Assembly: GCF_047739745.1 (NCBI RefSeq)
Contig: NZ_JBLLVA010000023.1
Span: 17,016 to 81,015 of the forward strand
Reading direction: 5' to 3'
Source: Pseudaminobacter sp047739745
GTDB taxonomy: Bacteria > Pseudomonadota > Alphaproteobacteria > Rhizobiales > Rhizobiaceae
DNA length: 64,000 bases
In this document: positions 1 through 9,257 of the stretch, in pieces
Position numbering within the stretch: the stretch's first letter is position 1
Layout: each line of letters starts with the position of its first letter
Position numbers and translations under genes: made by a program
Notes under the pieces: generated by a model
Database searches by the model: none
What the model was told of the DNA's origin: nothing
What the model saw: only the letters and a program-made list of their open reading frames with translations

Positions 1-929
1 CGCTCGCCGCTATCAACGGGCGCGTAATGCACATTTATCACGCCGAGGGTGCCGGTGGCGGCAACGCCCCCGACATCATGCGTTGCGTAATGGAGCCGAA
101 CTGTCTGCCGAGCTCGACGAACCCGACTAATCCGTTCTCGATCAACACATACGATGAAGAAATCGACATGTTGATCACCTGCCACAACCTCAACAAGCAG
201 GTCCCGACCGACATGGCCTTCATTCAGGGGCGTGCGCGGGCAGAGACCATGCGGGCCGAGGACGTGTTGCACGATCTTGGCGCCATCAGCATGATTGGTT
301 CCGATAGCCAAGGTGTCGGCCGCGCGGCAGAAAGTGCCCAGCGTGCCTTCCAACTCGCCGCGGCCAACAAGGTGCGATTCGGACGCCTCCCGGAAGATGG
401 TGCCGGCAACGACAATTTCCGTATCAAGCGCTATCTTTCCAAGGTCACGATCAACCCGGCTATCACTTTCGGCGTCGACAGCTATGTGGGCTCGATTGCG
501 CCTGGCAAGCTTGCCGACCTGGTTCTCTGGCGGCCCAAATTCTTTATTGCCAAGCCGGAAACCTCCGTGAAGGGAGGCTTTATCTCGCACGCCGTGATGG
601 GAGACCCAGCAGGCTCGCTAATGACGTGTCAGCCGCTCAAATATCGCCCCCAATACGGCTCGCTTGGCGCGAATCCGGCCCGAACCAGCTACTCCTTCGT
701 CACGCAAGCCGCCATTGACGCCGGTCTCGCGGGGCGTTTACGCACCCACCAGACGCTGATGCCGGTGAAGCGCACCCGCACAATTTCCAAGCGGGACATG
801 ATCCACAACAACTACATGCCTAACATCGACATCGATCCCGAAACCTATAACGTATATGTCGATGGCAAGCGTATTACGGTGAAGCCGGCAAAGACGCTCC
901 CGCTCACCCAGCTTTACTACTTCCGGTGA
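1..929 (+). CDS. ureC: Urease alpha (catalytic) subunit, 3' part only
   Basis: The frame is open from the window edge, so this is the C-terminal part (about 310 residues) of the subunit that hydrolyses urea to ammonia and carbamate at a di-nickel site. Visible landmarks are the EGAGGG loop carrying a nickel-binding His just before it (YHAEGAGGG), the mobile-flap Cys-His pair in ITCHNLN, and GSDSQGVGR containing the last nickel ligand Asp. Two spots differ from the enterobacterial consensus as I recall it: GGGN where GGGH is usual, and CHN where CHH is usual; neither position is a canonical metal ligand. The amidohydrolase-type ending (IAPGKLADLVLW) is intact. ureE follows 4 bp downstream. The order C-E-F-G-D resembles Brucella urease cluster 2. 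Confidence 0.96.
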   Translation, partial: LAAINGRVMHIYHAEGAGGGNAPDIMRCVMEPNCLPSSTNPTNPFSINTYDEEIDMLITCHNLNKQVPTDMAFIQGRARAETMRAEDVLHDLGAISMIGSDSQGVGRAAESAQRAFQLAAANKVRFGRLPEDGAGNDNFRIKRYLSKVTINPAITFGVDSYVGSIAPGKLADLVLWRPKFFIAKPETSVKGGFISHAVMGDPAGSLMTCQPLKYRPQYGSLGANPARTSYSFVTQAAIDAGLAGRLRTHQTLMPVKRTRTISKRDMIHNNYMPNIDIDPETYNVYVDGKRITVKPAKTLPLTQLYYFR

Positions 930-933
930 CGGC

Positions 934-1431
934 ATGAGTATTATCTCCAATGTTGTCGCTCACCTGGCGGACCTTCCGATAAACGCTGAAGTGGACTTGC
1001 TCGAACTTACCTCGGAGGAACGGGCGAGCCCCCATTTCGCGGCGACGACGTGCGGAGGCCGGCAATTGCGCGTGTCTCTGCCGCGTGGCGCCGAGCTACA
1101 GGACGGGGATGTGCTTTGCTTCGACGATGAGACCGCCGTCGTGGTCAAGGCAAAGGAAGAGGATCTTCTTCTCGTAAAGCCTGGCGATAACACCATTTCG
1201 TGGTGGGCGGCCTGCTATCAACTCGGAAACTTTCATCGACCCGCGCGTTTTCGGGAGGATGGAATTCTGACGCCTGACGATCCTCTCGCCGCCCAGATGC
1301 TGGCTCGTTTGGGCGTGCCGGTAGAGCGCGTGCGTACTCCTTTCACAGGTCAGCGCTTCGGCGCCGCCGGCGCCCATCATAATCATCACGAAGCGGAAGC
1401 CCACCATGTGGCGCGCCACCACGACCATTAG
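934..1431 (+). CDS. ureE: Urease accessory protein UreE, nickel metallochaperone
   Basis: This is a 165-residue nickel carrier that hands Ni to the UreD-F-G complex during urease maturation in the cytoplasm. The N-terminal half has the peptide-binding fold pattern (GRQLRVSLPRG, LQDGDVL), and the central metal-binding domain follows (WWAACYQLGNFHRP). The last 19 residues hold nine histidines in pairs (HHNHH, AHH, RHHDH), the classic His-rich nickel-storage tail. It starts 4 bp after ureC, and its 3' end overlaps the ureF start by 26 bp, which indicates translational coupling. Confidence 0.95.
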   Translation: MSIISNVVAHLADLPINAEVDLLELTSEERASPHFAATTCGGRQLRVSLPRGAELQDGDVLCFDDETAVVVKAKEEDLLLVKPGDNTISWWAACYQLGNFHRPARFREDGILTPDDPLAAQMLARLGVPVERVRTPFTGQRFGAAGAHHNHHEAEAHHVARHHDH

Positions 1432-2152
1432 GGACGCAGTGGAGCCTCCTCGGACCAATAGCAATGGCGGCGATCGCCTGCTTGCGCTCCTGCAGGTGAC
1501 GAACGCAGCATTTCCGACCGGGACCTTTACCCATTCCTACGGATTCGAGACCTGGCTCGATAAGGGCGTGATCTCTAACGCTGCCGAAGCCGAAACCCGT
1601 TGCCGCGACTGGCTGCGCTTCAACCTGGCAACAGGCGATGCTGCCGCTGCTGCGCTGGCATATCGCAGCAGTTTAATGGACGACATGGCCGGGATCGAGG
1701 AAATCGATCGTCAGGCAGGCGCGATCAAGCTCAGCCGGGAGTCGCGCAGCGCCTCGATAATGACAGGCACTGCGTTGATCGCAGCAGGCCGGGACATTTT
1801 CGACCTGCCGCAGATCGTTCGCCTTGCGGCGATGATCAACACCAAGCAGTGTGACGGTCATCATGCAGTGGTCTACGGGGTCCTGGCAACGGGCCTTGGG
1901 TTCACCGAACAGGAGACTGTCACTAGTTTTCTCTGGGCAGGCTTTTCCAGCCTGGTAGGCGTGATTCAACGCTTGACGCCGCTTGGCCAGACGGAGGCGC
2001 AGCGCATCGTCGCCAACGCTGGTTCGCTGGTTGACAAATGTTCCGAAATTGCCCGGACGCGTGATTTGCGCTCGCTTTCCTCGTCCTTTGCCACGCTCGA
2101 CGTGGCTTCGATGCGGCATGAACGACTTCCAACCCGGCTCTGCATTTCCTAA
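1406..2152 (+). CDS. ureF: Urease accessory protein UreF
   Basis: All-helical accessory protein of up to 248 residues that works with UreD and UreG to gate GTP hydrolysis and nickel delivery to apo-urease. The family signature FPTGTFTHSYGFETWL lies near residue 37. The chosen ATG lies inside the ureE coding end; a GTG at 1439 would remove 11 poorly conserved residues and is an alternative start. The helical core (LMDDMAGIEEIDRQ, SREASR-like SRESRSAS) and the C-terminal DVASMRHERLPTRLC end are as expected. ureG follows 18 bp later. Confidence 0.93.
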   Translation: MWRATTTIRDAVEPPRTNSNGGDRLLALLQVTNAAFPTGTFTHSYGFETWLDKGVISNAAEAETRCRDWLRFNLATGDAAAAALAYRSSLMDDMAGIEEIDRQAGAIKLSRESRSASIMTGTALIAAGRDIFDLPQIVRLAAMINTKQCDGHHAVVYGVLATGLGFTEQETVTSFLWAGFSSLVGVIQRLTPLGQTEAQRIVANAGSLVDKCSEIARTRDLRSLSSSFATLDVASMRHERLPTRLCIS

Positions 2153-2170
2153 TCCGCAAAGGATCAAGCC

Positions 2171-2785
2171 ATGCGCAAACCTGTCCGCCTCGGTATCGCT
2201 GGTCCCGTTGGTTCGGGTAAGACCACGCTTCTCATTCAGCTCTGCCGTGAGATGGGGCGGCGCTATTCGATCGCGGTCATCACCAACGATATTTTTACCC
2301 AAGAGGATGCCGAGATCGTCGCACGCAGTGGCGCCATCGATCTGGAACGTATTGTTGGCGTAGAAACCGGAGGATGCCCTCATACTGCCATTCGCGAGGA
2401 CGTTTCCATGAACCTGGTCGCCGTGGACACGCTCGCCAAGCGGTTTCCCGATCTCGACCTGATCCTGATCGAGAGCGGTGGCGACAATCTTGCCGCAACC
2501 TTCAGTCCGGAACTCGCCGATAGCCATATATACGTGATCGACGTGGGGGAGGGGGAAAAGATTCCCCGCAAGGGAGGCCCCGGAATCACCCGCTCTCCGC
2601 TGCTGCTGATCAACAAGATGGATATTGCTCCCTACGTCGAAGCCGATCTCGGCGTTATGGATCGCGACGCTCGGAAGATGCGGGGAGCCAAGCCGTACTT
2701 CTTCACGAATATGAAGACCGGGGCGGGGCTCGAGGCGGTCACGACCTGGATCGAGCACAGCGTACTTATGTCAGCGGCAGCGTGA
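2171..2785 (+). CDS. ureG: Urease accessory GTPase UreG
   Basis: SIMIBI-class GTPase of 204 residues that supplies energy for nickel insertion into urease. It has a P-loop GPVGSGKT at residues 11-18, the metal-binding CPH within GVETGGCPHTAIRED (around residue 68), the ESGGDNLAATFSPELAD segment, and the NKMD guanine-specificity motif near residue 154. Length and all motifs match the family, so the protein looks complete and functional. It sits between ureF and ureD. Confidence 0.97.
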   Translation: MRKPVRLGIAGPVGSGKTTLLIQLCREMGRRYSIAVITNDIFTQEDAEIVARSGAIDLERIVGVETGGCPHTAIREDVSMNLVAVDTLAKRFPDLDLILIESGGDNLAATFSPELADSHIYVIDVGEGEKIPRKGGPGITRSPLLLINKMDIAPYVEADLGVMDRDARKMRGAKPYFFTNMKTGAGLEAVTTWIEHSVLMSAAA

Positions 2786-2795
2786 GGTAGCCATC

Positions 2796-3653
2796 ATGCA
2801 AATCGTTTATCCCGACAGCAACTGGACAATCGGCAAGCATGCGCTGATGAACCTGCATGTCATCAAGCGAAACGGGCGCACTGAAATCGACCCGAAAAGC
2901 TGGCGCATTCCATACCAGTGGCAAGGTTGCCATTATCAAGACAATGACGACCAACCCTTCCTGCTTACAATCAACAGTGGTGGAGGCTTTGTTGAGGGTG
3001 ACTCTGCTGAATTCTATGCGACCATGGAACCGGACACGCGGGCTCTGATCACGACGACGGCAGCCAGCAAGTTTTACAAATGCCCGCAAGGAGCAACGTC
3101 GCGCGAGCAGATCCAGATCGATGTTGGCGCGAACGCATTGCTCGAATACCACCCTGACGAGTCCATTCTTTTTGCAGATTCTCGCGTCGTCCGTCGTACC
3201 CGCATCAATCTCGACGCCACCTCACGCCTGTTCGCCACGGATATGATAGCAGCCGGTCGAGTTCACTACGGATCCGGAGAACTCTTCAAGTTCGGCGCTC
3301 TTGCATCGGAGTTTGAGGTGCGGATCGATGGTGAGGTCGTCGCAATGGATCGCCTCGTCGCGCAAGATGCGGAGGAGACAGCGGCTCTTCAGCGCCTGTG
3401 GGGAGGCGCTTCGCAGATGGCGACGGTGATCGCGGTTGGAAAAAACCTTCCATCACTTATCGAGAACGAGCTTGAGGCGGAGCTTGCCGATTGCGAGGTC
3501 GTAGAAAGTGGCGCGAGCCGTATCGACAATGTCGTCATCTGCCGCATCCTGGCAGCTGAAGCATGGGCATGCCATGAAGCCGTCTTCAGATGCTGGAGCG
3601 TCTTGCGTCCCCATCTTGCCGGCAAGCCGGCTCGTCCAATCCGCAAATGTTGA
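2796..3653 (+). CDS. ureD: Urease accessory protein UreD (UreH)
   Basis: Scaffold accessory protein of 285 residues that binds apo-urease and channels nickel from UreG through UreF. Family features include the NSGGGFVEGD segment, TTTAASKFYKCPQG, ALLEYHPDESILFADS and DMIAAGRVHYGSGELF. It closes the ureC-E-F-G-D run, 10 bp after ureG. Ending with ureD rather than starting with it is the Brucella ure-2 type of order. Confidence 0.94.
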   Translation: MQIVYPDSNWTIGKHALMNLHVIKRNGRTEIDPKSWRIPYQWQGCHYQDNDDQPFLLTINSGGGFVEGDSAEFYATMEPDTRALITTTAASKFYKCPQGATSREQIQIDVGANALLEYHPDESILFADSRVVRRTRINLDATSRLFATDMIAAGRVHYGSGELFKFGALASEFEVRIDGEVVAMDRLVAQDAEETAALQRLWGGASQMATVIAVGKNLPSLIENELEAELADCEVVESGASRIDNVVICRILAAEAWACHEAVFRCWSVLRPHLAGKPARPIRKC

Positions 3654-3748
3654 TTGCTGCAGGCGTGCTGCTGTCGGTTGCGAGCGGGAGCTACACTCGC
3701 AGATTGCCAGACGTTCGACGCCCTTGTTGAAGCCGACGAGGAGTCAAC

Positions 3749-4216
3749 ATGCAGCGCATTACGATTACTCTCGATGACGACTTGAAAGCTGAACTCGACA
3801 AGGTCATTGAAGCCAGGGGCTATCAAAGCCGATCCGAAGCCATTCGCGATCTCGCCCGCGCCGGAATAAGGGAAGCCGCATTCTCTGGAGTTACAGCCGA
3901 GGATTGCATAGCCGCACTGATCTATGTCTACGATCACTCGGCCCGCGAACTGGCGAAACGGCTAGTACACTCATTTCACAGACATCATGACCTGTCATTG
4001 GCCACGATGCATGTCCATCTGGATCACGATAGCTGCATGGAAGTGACGATCATGAGGGGCAAGACACATGAGGTTCGCGACATTGCTGATAATGTGATCG
4101 CCGAGCGCGGCGTTCGTCATGGTCGTCTGGTCATGATTCCCGCCGATCTGAATGCGGACAACCATGCGCACGATGTCCAGGAAGGCTGTGCCCATACACA
4201 TATACGTGTGCGGTGA
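3749..4216 (+). CDS. nikR: Nickel-responsive repressor NikR
   Basis: A 155-residue ribbon-helix-helix regulator. The N-terminal DNA-binding strand and helices are MQRITITLDDDLKAELDKVI and SRSEAIRDLAR. The C-terminal nickel-sensing ACT-like domain carries H77, H88, H90 and C96, which line up (offset of one) with the E. coli NikR ligands H76, H87, H89 and C95. A good Shine-Dalgarno (CGAGGAGTC) precedes the ATG. Known NikR proteins repress nickel uptake genes when Ni is plentiful; no nickel transporter lies in this window, but the gene is the next one after the urease operon, so a nickel-urease link is plausible. The 154 bp that follow contain a weak GAGGGT/ACCCTC inverted repeat at 4238-4265 and no gene. 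Confidence 0.93.
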   Translation: MQRITITLDDDLKAELDKVIEARGYQSRSEAIRDLARAGIREAAFSGVTAEDCIAALIYVYDHSARELAKRLVHSFHRHHDLSLATMHVHLDHDSCMEVTIMRGKTHEVRDIADNVIAERGVRHGRLVMIPADLNADNHAHDVQEGCAHTHIRVR

Positions 4217-4370
4217 TCGCCTGGGCAACGCATGCGCGAGGGTGACCAGCCGTCCTAGGACCCTCCCTCTTCGGGTAATGGCGGACGCGACATCGGGCTC
4301 CTAAGCTTCCCCTAGGTCAATGTGCAAACCTGCGTGTTCGGTTCATGGCCTGCCACCAGAGGGAAGAACA

Positions 4371-5651
4371 ATGAAAATGGCACTTAACCACCTAAGGAAA
4401 ACTGCGACCGCATTTGCGTGTTTTGCCGGTGCGCTGGCCTTTTGGTCCTCGCCGGCGATGGCCAAGGACGAAATCGTTCTTTGTACCGTCGATGACCTTT
4501 CCGGCGATTTCTCGATCATGTCGACCCCCAAGACCTATGGCTACCAGCTGGCGGTCAAGGAAATCAACGACGCCGGCGGCATCGAAGTCGACGGCGCAAA
4601 AAAGCTGATCAAGCTGGTCTCTTACGACGGTCAATCAAATGTGAACCGCTATCAGGAAATGGCTCAGCGCTGCATTTTTGACGACGAGGCGGACGTCGTC
4701 ATGGCCGGCTATACCGGCGCCGAGCGCGAAGCGGCCCGCAAGGAAGTGGTTCGCAACAAGGTCATATTTTGGCACAACAATCAGGGGGAGGGCGGTATTG
4801 CTGACAAATACTCTTTCTTCTCGGGGCCCACGCCCGAACAACAGGTCCTTCCGGCACTCAAATACATGATCGAGGAAATGGGACCGCGAATGACGTTCAT
4901 CGGCGCGGACTACAATTTCTGTCGCGCGATAGGTCAGTGGGTGCGTGTCGCTGCAAACCTATATGGCGGCAAAATCGAAATGGAAGAGTACTTCCCCTTC
5001 GGTGTGTCCCAATGGCAGGCGACTATAGACAAGATCAAGAGAAGCAGCCCGGACTTCCAGGTGCATTGCCTGGTCGGCGCCGAGCACGCGCAGTTTTACC
5101 CCCAGGCACAGGCTGCCGGGCTCGTCACGCCGGTCTGGTCGAATGTCACCATTTCCGACGGCTATGAACACAAGCGTTTCGCACCACCCTCCTTGGCAAA
5201 CATGTTCGTGCCACCGGCCTATATCGAGGATGTTCCCGGCGAAGCCAGCCAGACATTCGTTCGCAAAATGCGCGAAATGTTCCCGCAAACGGAATATGTG
5301 AATGAACACGCAGCTTTTGGCTACATCGCCGTTAGGGCAATGGGCGAGGCGTGGACGAAAGCCGGTACCACCGATACCGATGCCGTGATCAAGGCACTGG
5401 AGGGCGACATTTCCATTCCGGACGCTCCTGGCGGTCCTTGGACGCTACGCGGTGCCCAGCATCACGCTGCAATGCCCACCTATCTGTTCAAGGTCGATGA
5501 GCAGCACAAATTGAACCTGGTCACCGAGCTTGGCGTTACCGAACCTACCTTCCTGACAGAGGTCGGGATCGACATGAGGCAGGCAGCGCCCGGCCAGCAG
5601 TTCCTGCCGCCCAACAATCCGAAGTGGAAGGCGTTCTTCCAGGCCGAGTAA
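4371..5651 (+). CDS. urtA: Urea/short-chain amide ABC transporter, periplasmic binding protein
   Basis: Type I periplasmic binding protein of 426 residues for a branched-chain-amino-acid-like transporter. I chose the ATG at 4371 because it follows GAGGGAAG and begins a clean signal peptide ending at the AMA-KDE cleavage site near residue 32. The mature protein reads LCTVDDLSGDFS, then NDAGGIEV and VYDGQSN-type segments typical of the UrtA/FmdD/AmiC group. The four downstream genes complete the transporter and include ATPases with urea-type motifs, and the urease cluster is upstream, so urea is the best guess. A short amide or another solute of the same group cannot be excluded from sequence. 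Confidence 0.85.
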   Translation: MKMALNHLRKTATAFACFAGALAFWSSPAMAKDEIVLCTVDDLSGDFSIMSTPKTYGYQLAVKEINDAGGIEVDGAKKLIKLVSYDGQSNVNRYQEMAQRCIFDDEADVVMAGYTGAEREAARKEVVRNKVIFWHNNQGEGGIADKYSFFSGPTPEQQVLPALKYMIEEMGPRMTFIGADYNFCRAIGQWVRVAANLYGGKIEMEEYFPFGVSQWQATIDKIKRSSPDFQVHCLVGAEHAQFYPQAQAAGLVTPVWSNVTISDGYEHKRFAPPSLANMFVPPAYIEDVPGEASQTFVRKMREMFPQTEYVNEHAAFGYIAVRAMGEAWTKAGTTDTDAVIKALEGDISIPDAPGGPWTLRGAQHHAAMPTYLFKVDEQHKLNLVTELGVTEPTFLTEVGIDMRQAAPGQQFLPPNNPKWKAFFQAE

Positions 5652-5655
5652 GTTC

Positions 5656-5692
5656 GATCTGTCGCGGTGCCGAATGTACGCCGCGACAGATC
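5656..5692 (+). terminator. Intercistronic hairpin after the urtA-like gene
   Basis: A perfect 12-bp stem (GATCTGTCGCGG at 5656-5667 with its complement at 5681-5692) encloses a 13-nt loop, 4 bp after the binding-protein stop. No T-run follows. It probably acts as a partial terminator or 3' mRNA stabiliser that lets the binding protein be made in excess of the membrane parts. Confidence 0.75.
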
Positions 5693-5731
5693 TTCCATTC
5701 GTAAATGGGCCTGCGCGCATCGGGGATTGCC

Positions 5732-6622
5732 ATGGACATTGTTGGCCAGATCGTAAGTTACGCATACCAGTATTTTGATAATTTCGGTTTCCTGCTGCTG
5801 GCAGGTGTCGGCCTCATCCTGATCTATGGAATGATGGGTGTTATCAACATGGCCCATGGTGAGCTGATGATGATCGGCGCCTATACGGCGGTGACCGCAT
5901 TTCATCTGGGTCTTCCTGCCCCTCTCGCGGTCGTTCTGGCGGGGGTCAGTGCCGGTGTCGCCGGAATTATCATCGAACAACTCGTCATTCGCCATTTCTA
6001 CAACCAGCTTCTTTCGTCACTGGTCGTCACATGGGGGCTGAGCCTTATCATAAGTCAGGGCACGCTGCTGCTGCTTGGCCCGTCGGTCATGAACATGCCG
6101 ACCCCGCTCGGAAGCTTCCGAGTTGGACCGTTCGAATTCGGTGTCTATCGTGTTGTGCTGTTTCTGGTTGCAATAGGGCTGATTGCTGGTCTCTGGGCTA
6201 TCTTCCGCTGGACGGCATTGGGCGCGAAAGCCCAGGCGACGATGGAAAATCCGGCTATGGCGAATGCGCTCGGCATCGACACGCGCCGCGTCTACACGCT
6301 GACTTTCGGCCTTGGTTCAGCGCTTGCCGGCATAGCTGGTGCGATGTTCGCTATGACGGCGACCATTTCTCCCTTCTTCGGCCAGAACTATACGCCCATT
6401 GCGTTCATCACGGTCGTTGTCGGCGGTGGCGCAAATGCGATCCTCGGCCTCGGATTCGCCGGCGTTTATCTCGCAGGCGTGCAGACGCTCGCGTCCAACA
6501 TATTCAATGTCTATGTCGGCTACGTCTGCATCATGGCCGCAGCCTTTGTAGCGCTGCTCGTCATGCCCTCCGGTATTTCCGATTTCGTTGAACGTCGCCG
6601 CATACGGGCGACGGTGAGGTGA
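5732..6622 (+). CDS. urtB: Urea/amide ABC transporter permease 1 (LivH/UrtB-like)
   Basis: Inner-membrane permease of 296 residues with roughly eight hydrophobic segments. The family signature GVGLILIYGMMGVINMAHGELMM-type stretch is near the N terminus, and the coupling loop ENPAMANALGIDTRRVY precedes a Gly/Ala-rich membrane segment. I preferred the ATG at 5732 to an in-frame ATG at 5705, because the hydrophobic N terminus starts there and CGGGGA lies upstream. It is second in a five-gene transporter operon. Confidence 0.88.
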   Translation: MDIVGQIVSYAYQYFDNFGFLLLAGVGLILIYGMMGVINMAHGELMMIGAYTAVTAFHLGLPAPLAVVLAGVSAGVAGIIIEQLVIRHFYNQLLSSLVVTWGLSLIISQGTLLLLGPSVMNMPTPLGSFRVGPFEFGVYRVVLFLVAIGLIAGLWAIFRWTALGAKAQATMENPAMANALGIDTRRVYTLTFGLGSALAGIAGAMFAMTATISPFFGQNYTPIAFITVVVGGGANAILGLGFAGVYLAGVQTLASNIFNVYVGYVCIMAAAFVALLVMPSGISDFVERRRIRATVR

Positions 6623-6625
6623 CCG

Positions 6626-7765
6626 ATGCATAATTCGTCCAATTCTGTGATGTCGTTTCTGCGGGGGTTCAATGGCCCGCAGACACTGGGAAACAGTTCC
6701 AAATTCTGGATCGGCTGGTTCATCGTTGTCGCACTTCTGATATTGTTGCCCTTCTTCGTATCGCGGTACCAAGTCATCACCGCGAGCAACTTCATCATTT
6801 CAGCTATATTGGCGCTGAGTCTCTGCCTCATCTGGGGTTACTGTGGAATACTGAGTCTAGGGCAGGCGGCCTTCTATTGCATTGGCGGCTATGCATACGG
6901 CATCGTTGCCATGAACCTGATAGGCACTCACGGCAATACGAACTTGGCCATCCTAACGGGAATCTTCGCTCCGGCAATTTTCGCCGGCCTGCTGGGCGCT
7001 TTGATGTTCTACCGAAGACTGAAAGGCGTCTACATCGCCATTCTGCTTCTCGTCACTTCGCTGCTGCTCGGACTGTTCATGCGTCAGACTGCGGACCCAA
7101 GTTACACTATCGGAGCAGCTTATCTAGGCGGCATGAACGGCCTTAGTCCGGCTACGGCTTCGGACCCGTCGCTGCCCAGCATCATCGTCGGGCTTGGGAG
7201 CACGACATTCGAATTCGACGGAAGAGGAAGAGAGTTTTATTGGCTGGTCCTTGGGGTTGGCATCGCCGTCTATCTTGGATTGCGGTGGATCGTGAATTCG
7301 AGCTTCGGCTATGTGCTCGTGGCCATCCGGGAAGATTCCGAGCGAACCGAAACCTTCGGCTACGATGTGCGCTTGGTGCAACTTGGGGTCTTTTGCCTCT
7401 CCGCCGCCCTCGCCGGTTTGGCCGGCACCCTCTACACCGCCTGGGGCACCTATATCCATCCGGACGGCTTCAGTGTTGCAGCCAACATTCTCGTCGTGAT
7501 CTGGGTGGCGGTCGGCGGACGCAAGGACCTCACGTCTGTAGTCGTCAGCACCATTTTGCTGAGCTGGATTTCGATTCAACTAGCGGCATGGGGCAACAGT
7601 TCACTTTTGGTTTTGGGGTGCATTCTCGTGGTGGCCATGCTTGTGGCGCCGGAAGGTATCGTCAGCAGCATCGGCGGCTGGTTCGGAAAGTTGACGCGCC
7701 GCCGCCCTGAAGAGAATCAGGTACGGCACTCCATGGAACTGCGGCTGACGGAGAAGTCACGATGA
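6626..7765 (+). CDS. urtC: Urea/amide ABC transporter permease 2 (LivM/UrtC-like)
   Basis: Second membrane subunit, 379 residues, longer than permease 1 as is usual for this pair. It has a hydrophilic N-terminal leader of about 25 residues, then LCLIWGYCGILSLGQAAFY, a hallmark of LivM/UrtC proteins, and the ATPase-contact loop REDSERTETFGYDVRLVQ. It begins 3 bp after permease 1 and overlaps the next ATPase gene by 4 bp (ATGA). Confidence 0.88.
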   Translation: MHNSSNSVMSFLRGFNGPQTLGNSSKFWIGWFIVVALLILLPFFVSRYQVITASNFIISAILALSLCLIWGYCGILSLGQAAFYCIGGYAYGIVAMNLIGTHGNTNLAILTGIFAPAIFAGLLGALMFYRRLKGVYIAILLLVTSLLLGLFMRQTADPSYTIGAAYLGGMNGLSPATASDPSLPSIIVGLGSTTFEFDGRGREFYWLVLGVGIAVYLGLRWIVNSSFGYVLVAIREDSERTETFGYDVRLVQLGVFCLSAALAGLAGTLYTAWGTYIHPDGFSVAANILVVIWVAVGGRKDLTSVVVSTILLSWISIQLAAWGNSSLLVLGCILVVAMLVAPEGIVSSIGGWFGKLTRRRPEENQVRHSMELRLTEKSR

Positions 7766-8523
7766 ACGCGGTCACGAATTGTAAGGTGGAGGCGAATGTG
7801 GCTTCGGCGGTACGGCCGATCCTGGAAGTGCGCGACGTACACAAGGTATTTGGTGGTGTACGGGCTCTGAATGGATTGTCCCTTTCAATTGCTGAAGGAG
7901 AAATTCACTGCGTCCTTGGGCCAAATGGCGCAGGCAAGAGCACGTTCTTCAAAATGCTGATGGGCACGGAGCGCCCGACTATGGGCAAGATCCTGTATAA
8001 GGGGCGCGACGTTACCCGTATGCCCAGCTTTGGACGTGCGCGGCTTGGCCTTTCTGTCAAATTCCAGAACATGCGGGTCTTTGGCGATCTCACTGTCTTC
8101 CAAAATCTATTCATACCGTTGCGGCGAAGCTATCGAGCCCATCAGATACCGGAGCGGGTTGAGGCGCTTTTGTCTCAAGTCGGGCTGCAGGGAAACGCGC
8201 AGCGTCTGGTGCGCGAGCTGTCGCATGGCCAACAGCAGTGGCTCGCAATCGCCATGTCCATGGCCTCAGATCCTGAAATACTGCTTCTCGACGAGCCGAC
8301 GGCGGGCATGTCAGTTGAGGAATCGACCAAGACGGCCGCGATCATCCATGAACTCAATGCGCAAAAAGTCACGATCATCGTAATCGAGCACGATATGGCG
8401 TTCATAAGAGCCCTGTCGGCTCGCACAAGCGTCCTGCACTACGGCCAACTGTTTGCTCAAAGCAGCTTCGATGAGATTGCGGCCAATCCTGATGTTCGGC
8501 GGATCTATCTAGGCACTTTGTGA
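7762..8523 (+). CDS. urtD: Urea/amide ABC transporter ATPase 1 (UrtD/LivG-like)
   Basis: Cytoplasmic ATPase of 253 residues. Walker A is GPNGAGKS (about residue 53), the signature is LSHGQQQWLAIAMSM, and Walker B is ILLLDEPTAGM followed by the switch IEHDM. DEPTAGMSVEES resembles UrtD (DEPVAGMT) more than LivG, which supports urea as substrate. The start overlaps the permease stop by 4 bp. Confidence 0.87.
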   Translation: MNAVTNCKVEANVASAVRPILEVRDVHKVFGGVRALNGLSLSIAEGEIHCVLGPNGAGKSTFFKMLMGTERPTMGKILYKGRDVTRMPSFGRARLGLSVKFQNMRVFGDLTVFQNLFIPLRRSYRAHQIPERVEALLSQVGLQGNAQRLVRELSHGQQQWLAIAMSMASDPEILLLDEPTAGMSVEESTKTAAIIHELNAQKVTIIVIEHDMAFIRALSARTSVLHYGQLFAQSSFDEIAANPDVRRIYLGTL

Positions 8524-8537
8524 GGGAGAGTTTGCAA

Positions 8538-9236
8538 ATGCAACTTCAGATTTCTGCCCTCAAATCGGGCTATGGCAGGGTTCGGATCATCAACAATGTA
8601 TCATTGGAAGTCGAGTCCGCCTCGATTGTAGCCGTTATCGGGCGCAACGGTGTCGGCAAGACCACCCTCATCAAGACGATCATGGGTGCGTTGCCGTCGG
8701 CGGAAGGGGCGATCACCTTCCGCAACCATGACATCACCCGCCTGAGCGCTGCCGAAAGGGCCAGACTTGGAATTGGCTATGTGCCGCAAGGTCGTGGCAT
8801 ATTCACGCGAATGAGCGTTGCCGCCAATCTCACGCTTGGAGCCGGTGTCGGCAACGCATCCGATCCAGATCTGAAACGGGCATTCTCATTTTTTCCCATA
8901 CTTGAGAAGCGGTTGCCGCAATTGGCAGGTTCGATGAGCGGCGGCGAGCAGCAGCAACTGGCCATTGGTCGAATTTTGGCAGGTCGGCCAGAAATTATAC
9001 TGTTCGATGAGCCGTCAGAGGGGATTCAGCCAAATATTGTCCAGGAGATCGGTTCGATCATTCGCCGTCTTCGGGATGAGGAAGGCCTGACCATTATGAT
9101 TGTCGAACAAAACCTTCAGTTGATCCGGTCGGTTGCGGACTACTGCCTAGTGATGGACAAGGGCCAGATCATAGCTCGGATCGACCCGGATGAACTGGGC
9201 GATCCGGAGGTAGCGCAGCGTTATCTCGCGATTTAA
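8538..9236 (+). CDS. urtE: Urea/amide ABC transporter ATPase 2 (UrtE/LivF-like)
   Basis: ATPase of 232 residues from the ATG at 8538, which has GAGGGAG ten bases upstream; an in-frame GTG at 8520 has no comparable site. Walker A is GRNGVGKTT, the signature is MSGGEQQQLAIGRI, and Walker B is IILFDEPSEGIQP. The DEPSEGIQPNI string is characteristic of UrtE rather than LivF. It ends the transporter operon and converges on the LuxR-type gene 21 bp away. Confidence 0.88.
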   Translation: MQLQISALKSGYGRVRIINNVSLEVESASIVAVIGRNGVGKTTLIKTIMGALPSAEGAITFRNHDITRLSAAERARLGIGYVPQGRGIFTRMSVAANLTLGAGVGNASDPDLKRAFSFFPILEKRLPQLAGSMSGGEQQQLAIGRILAGRPEIILFDEPSEGIQPNIVQEIGSIIRRLRDEEGLTIMIVEQNLQLIRSVADYCLVMDKGQIIARIDPDELGDPEVAQRYLAI

Positions 9237-9257
9237 CCAGCCGCCGGTGGTTGCGGT

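Noticed and set aside
9237..9257. Possible hairpin between urtE and the LuxR gene
   Set aside because: The CCAGCCGCCGGTGG stem is interrupted and has almost no loop.
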